This document shows positions 40,876-47,711 of a stretch of DNA of 64,000 nucleotides, piece by piece (position 1 is the first letter of the stretch; every line of letters starts with the position of its first letter). A program made the translations under genes and the position numbers. Source of the DNA: Candidatus Aalborgicola bjergmarkensis (GTDB lineage Bacteria > Pseudomonadota > Gammaproteobacteria > Burkholderiales > Burkholderiaceae_C); assembly GCA_016708725.1 (NCBI GenBank), contig JADJFE010000007.1, forward strand, positions 124,001 through 188,000. Reading direction: 5' to 3'. The notes beneath the pieces are model-generated. The model saw only the letters and a program-made list of their open reading frames with translations, did not search any database and was not told where the DNA came from.

Positions 40876-40996
40876 AGCGCGGATCACGCCAGTTTCATAT
40901 CACCCGTGATATTAAAAACACCAAAGACGCACTCAGGCGCTCCCGCCGAGCCTGTGTGGCACGTTTTTAGCGTCGATTTGGCCTAAATTTAGCATC

Positions 40997-41050
40997 AAAT
41001 CAGCCTATAGCCCCCGAGGGACAAGCGGGGACAGCTACTAAAAACGTAGT
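40997..41050 (+). repeat. Dispersed ~45-bp repeat, copy 10
   Basis: Forward, diverged copy (GAGGGACAAGCGGGGACAGC) between the DsbG-like gene and the end of lysS. I see no other feature in that 183-bp gap. Confidence 0.6.
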
Positions 41051-41058
41051 AACTTATA

Positions 41059-42609
41059 TCAGGGTTTTTCCCGCCGCAGTGCCGGGAACAGAATAATGTC
41101 CCGAATGCTCGGGCTATCGGTCAGCAGCATCATCAGGCGGTCGATACCGATGCCACAACCGCCGGTGGGCGGCATGCCGTATTCCAGGGCGCACACGAAA
41201 TCGTGGTCGTAAAACATGGCCTCGTCGTCGCCACCGTCTTTTGCCGTCACCTGGGACTGAAAGCGCGCGGCCTGGTCCTCGGCATCGTTGAGTTCCGAAA
41301 AACCATTGCCAAACTCGCGCCCCGTGATGTACAGCTCGAAGCGCTCGGTCACCTCCGGGTTGGTGTCGCTGGCACGGGCCAGGGGTGAAATCTCGACCGG
41401 ATGCTGGCAGATAAAGGTGGGCTGCCAGAGTTTCTCTTCCACGGTTTCTTCAAAATACATCACTTGCAAGCTGGTCAGGCTGCGACTGGATATCTGGTGT
41501 TTGGCGTCACTAAGCCCCAGCTTGCGCAGGGCATGCCTCAGCCATTCGGCATCCTGCACATGCGCACCCGCGCCGGTGTGCTTGGCAATGGCCTCGACAA
41601 TCGTCAGACGCTCAAAGGGTTTTTCCAGGTCTACGTGCTTGCCGCCGTACTGCAATTGCAGGCTGCCCGTGGCCTGCAGGGCGGCGTCACGCACCAGGCT
41701 TTCGGTGAAATCCATCAGGTCCAGATAATTCCAGTACGCGGCATAAAACTCCATCATGGTGAATTCGGGGTTATGGCGCACCGAGATGCCTTCGTTACGG
41801 AAATTGCGGTTGATCTCAAACACCCGGTCAAAGCCGCCCACAATCAGGCGTTTCAGGAATAACTCCGGGGCAATGCGCAGGTACATGGACTGGTCGAGCG
41901 CGTTGTGGTGTGTAGAAAATGGCCGGGCGTTGGCGCCACCCGGAATGGTCTGCAACATGGGTGTTTCCACTTCCAGAAAGCCGTGCTGCACCATGAACGC
42001 ACGCATGGCAGCCACGGCCTTGCTGCGCGCCACAAAACGCCTGCGCGTCGTCTCGTCCATCATGAGATCGAGATAGCGTTGGCGGTATTTCATTTCCTGG
42101 TCTGCAATGCCATGGAATTTGTCCGGCATGGGGCGCAAACTCTTGGTCAACAAACGCACATGGGTGGCGTGAATGGACAACTCGCCGGTGCGCGTCTTGA
42201 ATACCGTGCCTTCAGCCGCCACGATGTCACCCAAATCCCAATGCTTGAAGGCCGAATAAAGCGCATCTCCCACATCGTCTTTTTTGACATAAATCTGGAT
42301 ACGCCCGCCGGTCTCACCCAGGGAAGCGTCTTGCAGCGTGCAAAAACTCGCCTTGCCCATGACGCGCTTGAGCATCATGCGCCCGGCAAGTTTGACACCC
42401 ACAGCCAGGGTGACCAGTTCCTCCGCAGTCTTGACATCGTAGGCCGCAAACAGCGCGTCGGCCTGGTGCGTGGGTTTGAAATCGTTGGGAAAGGCAACGC
42501 CTTGCCCCTGGGCTTGCTGCTGGCGCAAGGCCTTGAGTTTTTCCCGGCGCTCTTGCATGAGTTGGTTTTCGTCGACGGGGAGGGGGGCAGCGTTCAGTTG
42601 ATCAGACAT
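41059..42609 (-). CDS. lysS: Lysyl-tRNA synthetase LysS
   Basis: 516-residue class II synthetase. An N-terminal OB anticodon-binding domain is followed by motif 2 (FEINRNFRNEGISVRHNPEF) and motif 3 (GCGIGIDRLMMLLTDSPSIR). The start is taken at MSDQLNA (42609), nine codons inside the open frame. Length is typical. Confidence 0.96.
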   Translation of the reverse strand: MSDQLNAAPLPVDENQLMQERREKLKALRQQQAQGQGVAFPNDFKPTHQADALFAAYDVKTAEELVTLAVGVKLAGRMMLKRVMGKASFCTLQDASLGETGGRIQIYVKKDDVGDALYSAFKHWDLGDIVAAEGTVFKTRTGELSIHATHVRLLTKSLRPMPDKFHGIADQEMKYRQRYLDLMMDETTRRRFVARSKAVAAMRAFMVQHGFLEVETPMLQTIPGGANARPFSTHHNALDQSMYLRIAPELFLKRLIVGGFDRVFEINRNFRNEGISVRHNPEFTMMEFYAAYWNYLDLMDFTESLVRDAALQATGSLQLQYGGKHVDLEKPFERLTIVEAIAKHTGAGAHVQDAEWLRHALRKLGLSDAKHQISSRSLTSLQVMYFEETVEEKLWQPTFICQHPVEISPLARASDTNPEVTERFELYITGREFGNGFSELNDAEDQAARFQSQVTAKDGGDDEAMFYDHDFVCALEYGMPPTGGCGIGIDRLMMLLTDSPSIRDIILFPALRREKP

Positions 42610-42680
42610 ATGATAAAGAGGGTGTTGGAAAGGCAATATCCGGGGAAGCTATGATGGCGGGCTAACTGCACACTTACACC

Positions 42681-43253
42681 ATGCTCTACCAAATTGTCTC
42701 ACTTCTTCTGGATGTGGCCGCCGGCCTGGTCAGCGGCACCTGCTTGCTACGGCTATACATGCAATACCTGCGGATTCCGATGTCGGCCCGCTCGGGCAAT
42801 CCCATCGGGCAATTTGTCTTCGCCCTGACCGACTGGCTGGTGTTGCCCTTGCGCCGGGTGGTACCCGCACTGGGGCGCTGGGACATGGCCAGTCTGGTGG
42901 CTGCCTTCTTGATTCAATTGCTCCTGTACCTGGTTTTATGGGTCTTCTCCGGCATGGTCGAGCAATTTGCCACGATAGCCGTGCTGGCCATTTTTGGCCT
43001 GGCCCGGATGGCGATTTCCGGGTTGACCGTGCTGGTCATTGTCTACGCCGTGCTGTCCTGGGTGCAAACCCGCTCGGCCATATCCGACTTGCTGGAGCGC
43101 CTGATCATTCCGCTGCTAGGCCCGATTCGCAGCATCGTCCCCTTGATAGGCGGCGTTGACCTGTCGCCACTGGTTTTGCTGCTGCTGCTGCAGATCGCCG
43201 GTATTGTGCTGGGTTCGGTTCAAACCCAGGTGCTGGTTCTGGTTTTCAAATGA
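42681..43253 (+). CDS. YggT-family membrane protein
   Basis: 190-residue inner membrane protein with the two YggT repeats, each with two hydrophobic helices (IPMSARSGNPIGQFVFALTD and SDLLERLIIPLLGPIRSIVP carry the conserved N/P-x-x-x loop). Role unclear; YggT proteins have been linked to osmotic and potassium handling. Convergent with accD with a 3-bp gap. Confidence 0.88.
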   Translation: MLYQIVSLLLDVAAGLVSGTCLLRLYMQYLRIPMSARSGNPIGQFVFALTDWLVLPLRRVVPALGRWDMASLVAAFLIQLLLYLVLWVFSGMVEQFATIAVLAIFGLARMAISGLTVLVIVYAVLSWVQTRSAISDLLERLIIPLLGPIRSIVPLIGGVDLSPLVLLLLLQIAGIVLGSVQTQVLVLVFK

Positions 43254-43256
43254 CTT

Positions 43257-44129
43257 TCAGATGACGGCATCCGCCGGTTGGCGCTGCAACAGCGCCAGCG
43301 TGTTGGCCACGGTTTTACGCAATTCACGCCGGTCACAAATCAGATCAATGGCACCTTTGGAGAGCAGGAATTCCGAACGCTGAAAGCCTTCGGGCAAGGT
43401 GACACGCACGGTGGACTCAATCACCCGAGGCCCGGCAAAACCAATCAATGCTTTGGGCTCGGCGATCACAATGTCCCCTAAAAAGGCAAAACCGGCGCTC
43501 ACACCCCCCATGGTCGGATCGGTCAGGACACTGATGTAAGGCAACTTCTTTTTTGCCAGACGGGTGAGTGCCGCATTGGTCTTGGCCATCTGCATCAGAC
43601 TGAGCAAGCCCTCTTGCATACGCGCACCACCCGTGGCGGTAAAGCATAGAAACGGTACTTTCTGCTCGATGGCCGTTTCCACCCCGCGCACAAAACGCTC
43701 GCCCACCACGGAACCCATGCTGCCGCCCATGAACTCAAATTCAAAGCAGGCCGCCACCAGGCTGATACCGTGCACCGCCCCGGCCATCACCACCAGCGCG
43801 TCGGTCTCGCCAGTGCTCTCCAGCGCCTCCTGCAAGCGCTCGGGATATTTGCGGCTGTCCTTGAATTTCAGCGGATCAACCGGCAACACTTCCTGCCCGA
43901 TTTCCACCCGGCCTTCATTGTCCAGAAACAGATTCAGCCGTGTACGCGCACCAATACGATGGTGGTGACTGCAACTGGGACACACATTCTGGTTCTGCTC
44001 CAGATCGGTCTTGTATAACACCGTGTCACAACCGGGGCATTTGATCCACAAGCCTTCCGGCATGCTGCGCCGGTCTGAGCGATCCGTTTGCTGAATGCGC
44101 GGGGGCAACAGTTTTTCAAGCCAACTCAT
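43257..44129 (-). CDS. accD: Acetyl-CoA carboxylase carboxyltransferase beta subunit AccD
   Basis: 290 residues. N-terminal zinc ribbon (CPGCDTVLYKTDL, CPSCSHHHRI), then the carboxyltransferase core (SFVAC-like GISLVAACFEFEFMGGSMGS, TATGGARMQEG, DPTMGGVSAGFAFLGDI). It forms malonyl-CoA with AccA. Start MSWLEKLLPP at 44129; the open frame upstream translates a short tandem repeat and is not coding. Confidence 0.96.
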   Translation of the reverse strand: MSWLEKLLPPRIQQTDRSDRRSMPEGLWIKCPGCDTVLYKTDLEQNQNVCPSCSHHHRIGARTRLNLFLDNEGRVEIGQEVLPVDPLKFKDSRKYPERLQEALESTGETDALVVMAGAVHGISLVAACFEFEFMGGSMGSVVGERFVRGVETAIEQKVPFLCFTATGGARMQEGLLSLMQMAKTNAALTRLAKKKLPYISVLTDPTMGGVSAGFAFLGDIVIAEPKALIGFAGPRVIESTVRVTLPEGFQRSEFLLSKGAIDLICDRRELRKTVANTLALLQRQPADAVI

Positions 44130-44143
44130 CGTTGATTCCTTGT

Positions 44144-44180
44144 GATCCTGGTTATCCTGATTAACCTGATTAACCTGAGA
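44144..44180. repeat. 9-bp tandem repeat in the accD leader
   Basis: Four near-identical 9-bp units (variants of TAACCTGAT) lie directly upstream of accD. Confidence 0.7.
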
Positions 44181-44192
44181 CAGGGCGAGCAC

Positions 44193-44354
44193 TTACCCAG
44201 GCTGGTTTTCCGGGACAGGATTTTCCTGGTTGGGTCGGTCATTGCTCTCAGGATGGGCCTTGCGCTCACTCTTTTCCTTGAGTTTTTCTTCTTTTTTGCG
44301 CTTCTTTGCCAGTTCTTTCTGGCGCTTTTCGTATCCGTAATTTGGTGTTGCCAC
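44193..44354 (-). CDS. Small Lys/Glu-rich protein
   Basis: 53 residues from GTG 44354: ATPNYGYEKRQKELAKKRKK followed by EEKLKEKSERK and an Asn/Pro-rich tail. A similar small protein with an N-terminal TPNY.YEKRQ.EL..KRK block is familiar to me from other betaproteobacteria. Function unknown; predicted single charged helix. It lies between accD and repeat copy 11. Confidence 0.7.
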   Translation of the reverse strand: MATPNYGYEKRQKELAKKRKKEEKLKEKSERKAHPESNDRPNQENPVPENQPG

Positions 44355-44460
44355 TGTGTACTTTCTAAAGTTCGCAATACTGTACCATCAAGCGGAGGGG
44401 CAAATCCCGGTCTGACCCGTGACAACCCTGTGCACGGCACCTGGAATTTATGGAAAACAA

Positions 44461-44514
44461 GCCTACAGCGCTTGTGAGCGCTTGTGGATAGGGCGGGAAT
44501 AGCTATCAAATTGC
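44461..44514 (+). repeat. Dispersed ~45-bp repeat, copy 11
   Basis: Forward copy (GTGGATAGGGCGGGAATAGC, then TATCAAATTGC), just upstream of the clpB fragment. Confidence 0.7.
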
Positions 44515-44582
44515 TAACGTTTCCACTTGGGTGCTATGTCAATGGCCATGACCATGACCATGACCGGGATTTTGGTGTGAGC

Positions 44583-44735
44583 GTGCGAACAACAAAATAC
44601 CAGGGCGAATTTGAAGAACGCCTGAAAAACGTGCTCAAGGATTTGGCCAAGGACCAAGGGCAAACCATTGTTTTCATTGACAAATTGCACACTCAAGAAC
44701 AGGATCGAAAACAGCGCCGCAGCGCACAACGCCGG
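44583..44735 (+). pseudogene. clpB fragment
   Basis: Reads KYQGEFEERLKNVLKDLAKD, then QGQTIVFIDKLHT, matching the first AAA+ module of ClpB around Walker B (ClpB: KYRGEFEERLK..., FIDELHT). The Walker B Glu is Lys here, and the frame becomes unrelated after LHT. No start, no remainder of the gene. A decayed piece of the disaggregase gene. Confidence 0.8.
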
Positions 44736-44749
44736 CTGCAGCGCTCGCA

Positions 44750-44797
44750 AAAACATAGCTGCTCCCGCTTGTTATATAAGGCGTACAGCCCGATTTA
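44750..44797 (-). repeat. Dispersed ~45-bp repeat, copy 12 (inverted)
   Basis: Reverse copy (ATAGCTGCTCCCGCTTGTTA). With about 55 bp that follow it and the forward copy 13 it forms a composite element repeated at 45531-45665. Confidence 0.75.
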
Positions 44798-44888
44798 CCG
44801 TGGATTTTGCCCCACCCAATCGGTCAAAACGCCGCACCAACCCGCCAGCAGGCGGCCAACCCTGCCGTAACCGGGTGTTTTTACCTGC

Positions 44889-44932
44889 CAAATCGGCCTG
44901 CAAAGCGCATGGAATAAGCGGATACAGCTCCT
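44889..44932 (+). repeat. Dispersed ~45-bp repeat, copy 13
   Basis: Forward copy (GCATGGAATAAGCGGATACA), right arm of the first composite element. Confidence 0.7.
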
Positions 44933-45074
44933 GGATCAGGAGCATTGCGGCGTTGGGTGCATGCCGCCCCACCCGTGCCGCCACGCCGCTGTTCTGTGGC
45001 ACGAACTGGCACAATGGGAAGCCGCGCCCGGCGTGGGCACCACCACACAATTCTGTTTTGATGGAGACCAGCCG

Positions 45075-45446
45075 ATGGCCACAGTGCAAAAAACAACCGC
45101 ATCGTCCAAAACCCAAGGCCCAACCTGGAACGGTGCGGTTCCGGCTGCCGCGACGGCGGTGGTCAAGCGGATTGAAGGATTTTTCAGCGCCCCGTACGAC
45201 GACAATGGCGCATTACCCGGCGGCACCTGGACGATTGGCTATGGCTCCATCGTGGACACCAACGGACACCCGGTCAGCCCGGCGACGCCGCCCATCACCG
45301 AAGCCGAGGCGGAAAAATGGCTGCGGCGCGACATGGAGGGTGCCGCCCGCGATGTCAAACTGCGCGTCAAAGTCGCGCTGCTGGAATGCGAGGCTGCAGC
45401 CCTGATCTCGTGGACGTACGGGCGTGGAAAGAAATTGACAGCCTGA
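45075..45446 (+). pseudogene. Phage-type lysozyme (GH24), C-terminally truncated
   Basis: 123 residues from ATG 45075. The catalytic region is intact: Glu in VVKRIEGFFSA, Asp in PYDDNG and Thr in GGTWTIGYGS, followed by ITEAEAEKWLRRDME. The protein ends shortly after ALISWTYGRG, where family members continue for another 40-60 residues. No holin or other phage gene is nearby. Probably a leftover of a prophage or cassette. Confidence 0.7.
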
Positions 45447-45530
45447 ACGACTGGCCACCGTTCGCCTGAAACCTGAAACCATGCGCCACGGTGCAAGCCG
45501 CAAAGTTCCCGGCCACGGATAAGCCATCAA

Positions 45531-45580
45531 AAAAACATAGCTGCTCCCGCTTGATGTGTAAGGCGTACAGCCCGATTTGC
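45531..45580 (-). repeat. Dispersed ~45-bp repeat, copy 14 (inverted)
   Basis: Reverse copy, nearly the same as copy 12 including its downstream sequence (GTACAGCCCGATTTGCCGTG); left arm of the second composite element. Confidence 0.75.
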
Positions 45581-45626
45581 CGTGGATATTTCCTCGCCCA
45601 ACGGATCAAAACGCCGCCCCAACCTG

Positions 45627-45665
45627 CCTACAAGGCCCATGGAATAAGCGACAGCAGCTCCTGGA
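45627..45665 (+). repeat. Dispersed ~45-bp repeat, copy 15
   Basis: Forward copy (CATGGAATAAGCGACAGCAG), right arm of the second composite element; compare copy 13. Confidence 0.7.
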
Positions 45666-45758
45666 TGTTCGTTTCCCGTATCATGCCACTTCAACGCATT
45701 TACCATTGGCAACAAAACCGACCATTGTGCGATTGGGCGAGGTTAATTGGAGGCTTAA

Positions 45759-45920
45759 ATGAATTTCACTATCGGGCAAGAACAAGAATCTGACGGACGT
45801 TGGTTAGCGGAAGTCCTGGAGTTGCCAGGCGTTCTGACTTACGGTGCAACTCCGCTGGAAGCAGTATCCAAAGCCGAGATTCTCGCCCTTCGCGTGATTG
45901 CTGAACAACTGGGCGCTTAA
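45759..45920 (+). CDS. Orphan HicB-like antitoxin (53 residues)
   Basis: MNFTIGQEQESDGRWLAEVL then ELPGVLTYGATPLEAVSKAE, typical of the short HicB type that precedes hicA. GGAGG lies 5 bp before the ATG. No hicA follows; instead an integron cassette begins 6 bp after the stop. Too short for most gene finders. Confidence 0.75.
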   Translation: MNFTIGQEQESDGRWLAEVLELPGVLTYGATPLEAVSKAEILALRVIAEQLGA

Positions 45921-45958
45921 AAGGGGTCAGGCTCACAATAAATGAACCAGGTCTGATC

Positions 45959-46449
45959 ATGAAACGCAAGGTTTATATTGAAACATCCGTCATCAGCTAC
46001 CTGACGGCGCGTCCCAGTAAAACTATTATTGGTGCTGCCCATCAGCAAATAACGCAAGCATGGTGGGAAACACGAAATGATTACGATCTGTTTGTTTCCG
46101 GTTCCGTGTTAGCAGAATGTGCTGTTGGTAACGCAGAAGCGGCGGAAAACGGCTAAATGCAATAAATGGCATTACCATACTGTCCACAACCGATAGCGCA
46201 ATTAACCTGGCACGGGACTTTATCTTGAACTCAATAGTTCCTCGTAAAGCAGCGGAAGATGCATTACACATTGCGCTTGCAACCATACACGGTATGGATT
46301 ATTTTCTCACCTGGAATTGTCGGCATATTGCCAATATGGAAATACAAAGAAATATATCGCACCATCTTGAATCCATTGGCTTGTTTATGCCAATCATGTG
46401 TACCCCGGAGGAACTACCAGGAGAAAACGATGACGACATTACTGGATGA
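45959..46449 (+). pseudogene. PIN-domain toxin of the isolated cassette, frameshifted
   Basis: Homologue of the gene at 10371 (RKVYIETSVISYLTARPSKT, AEDALHIALATIHGMDYFLT). A single-base shift in the A run near 46144 breaks the frame after NAEAAEN; adding one A would restore KRLNAINGITIL and the rest of the protein. All other parts are intact, so this is a recent mutation or a homopolymer sequencing error. Confidence 0.8.
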
Positions 46450-46645
46450 TGAAATTATCACTGAAGTCAGGGCAAACCGAAATGCCCATGCTGCCAGATT
46501 TAATTATGATATTGATGCAATTGCGGCAGATTTGAAATTGGTTGAAGCCCAATATATTGCCAAAGGGGTTCCATGCGTTCAACCACCAGCACGCGAACTC
46601 ATGCCTGACACAGCATTGCAGCGGACTCGCTTCGCTCGCCGCTGA
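46430..46645 (+). CDS. Antitoxin-like partner in the isolated cassette
   Basis: 71 residues (TTLLDDEIITEVRANRNAHA, ARFNYDIDAIAADLKLVEAQ), homologous to the gene at 10846. AGGAG at 46419-46423 precedes the ATG by 6 bp. As in the other cassette, the C-terminus (ALQRTRFARR) is read from the attC. Confidence 0.7.
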   Translation: MTTLLDDEIITEVRANRNAHAARFNYDIDAIAADLKLVEAQYIAKGVPCVQPPARELMPDTALQRTRFARR

Positions 46646-46660
46646 ATTCCGACGTTAGAC
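46603..46660 (+). other. attC site of the isolated cassette
   Basis: 58 bp from R'' GCCTGAC (46603-46609) to R' GTTAGAC (46654-46660). Internal arms CAGCGG/CCGCTG pair perfectly, with TT..AA beyond a single extra G, the unpaired base expected in attC. Core shared with attC 2. Confidence 0.75.
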
Positions 46661-46730
46661 TGACTCGGAAATGTCGGTGGTTATAACCACAAATACCATC
46701 CATTGAACAAGAACCTTTGCAGGAAATGCC

Positions 46731-46910
46731 ATGAGAATCCATACAGCAATTGTTGAACGCTGCCAGGACACGGGGTTATTTGTTTATTTGGTTATTTGTC
46801 GGTGTACCACAGTACCATTTCATGCGGGTCGTGACGTGACATATTGCCTATATTGCTTCGGCAAATTGCAAAAGATATAGATTTAACGGTTGATGAAATT
46901 GACGACCATG
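46731..46910 (+). pseudogene. hicB/hicA debris
   Basis: ATG 46731 reads MRIHTAIVERCQDTGLFV, a HicB-like N-terminus, then a disrupted T-rich stretch. In another frame, 46841 onward reads ILPILLRQIAKDIDLTVDEI, a HicA-like C-terminus, running into the cbbQ-like start. This looks like a hicB-hicA pair with an internal deletion. Confidence 0.45.
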
Positions 46911-47684
46911 AATATTCCGTTTTACCAGCCGCAAGGCAATGAAATCGCACTGTTTGAAGCCGCCTATGCAGCGCGTCTGCCGGTCATGGTGAAAGGGCCG
47001 ACGGGCTGCGGCAAGTCGCGCTTTATCGAGCACATGGCGCACCGGCTGGGCAAGCCGCTCATCACGGTGGCGTGCAACGAGGACATGACGGCTTCTGACC
47101 TGGTGGGGCGTTTCCTGCTGGATGCGGGCGGAACACGTTGGCAGGATGGCCCGCTGACGGTGGCCGCGCGCACGGGCGCCATCTGTTATCTGGACGAAAT
47201 CGTCGAAGCGCGCCAGGACACAACCGTCGTGATCCACCCTTTGACGGACCACCGGCGCCAGTTGCCGCTGGACAAAAAAGGCGAGACGGTGCACGCGCAC
47301 CCCGATTTTTTGCTGGTCATTTCCTATAACCCCGGCTACCAGAGTCTACTCAAAGACCTCAAGCCCTCGACCAAGCAGCGTTTTGCCGCCTTTGAGTTCG
47401 ACTACCCGGCCCCGGAACTGGAAGCGCAGATCGTCAGCACCGAGACCGGGCTGGACGACGGGCGTGCCGCGCAACTGGTGCAGATCGCACAGGCTGCGCG
47501 CCGCCTCAAGGGCCATGGGTTGACCGAAGGCATTTCCACGCGCTTGCTGGTTTATGCTGCACTGTTGATTCGCCAGGGCGTTGCCCCGGTAGACGCTTGC
47601 CGCATGGCGCTGGTGCGCCCGATCACCGACGACGCCGATATACGGCAAACACTGGACCACACCATTGACGCCGTTCTGGGCTAA
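46908..47684 (+). CDS. CbbQ/NorQ-family MoxR-type AAA+ ATPase
   Basis: 258 residues. Walker A VKGPTGCGKSRFIEHM, Walker B AICYLDEIVEA, the family motif HAHPDFLLVISYNPGYQS and the arginine finger region KPSTKQRF. Together with a CbbO/NorD protein such ATPases remodel Rubisco or NO reductase. The start is placed at ATG 46908 (MNIPFYQPQGNE); ATG 46893 is possible. No good ribosome-binding site. The cbbO-like gene that should follow is instead at 33365; an insertion sequence begins 28 bp downstream. Confidence 0.88.
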   Translation: MNIPFYQPQGNEIALFEAAYAARLPVMVKGPTGCGKSRFIEHMAHRLGKPLITVACNEDMTASDLVGRFLLDAGGTRWQDGPLTVAARTGAICYLDEIVEARQDTTVVIHPLTDHRRQLPLDKKGETVHAHPDFLLVISYNPGYQSLLKDLKPSTKQRFAAFEFDYPAPELEAQIVSTETGLDDGRAAQLVQIAQAARRLKGHGLTEGISTRLLVYAALLIRQGVAPVDACRMALVRPITDDADIRQTLDHTIDAVLG

Positions 47685-47711
47685 GCTAATCTCAATAAAA
47701 CACAACATATA

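Larger units (their letters stand above)
45927..46661 (+). other. Isolated integron gene cassette
   Basis: The 5' boundary is GTCAGGC (45926-45932) and the 3' boundary is the attC at 46603-46660. The attC R'' box GCCTGAC is the exact complement of GTCAGGC, as needed in an excised cassette circle. The content (PIN toxin plus partner) is homologous to cassette 2 of the integron at 10 kb. No integrase or attI nearby. Confidence 0.72.
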
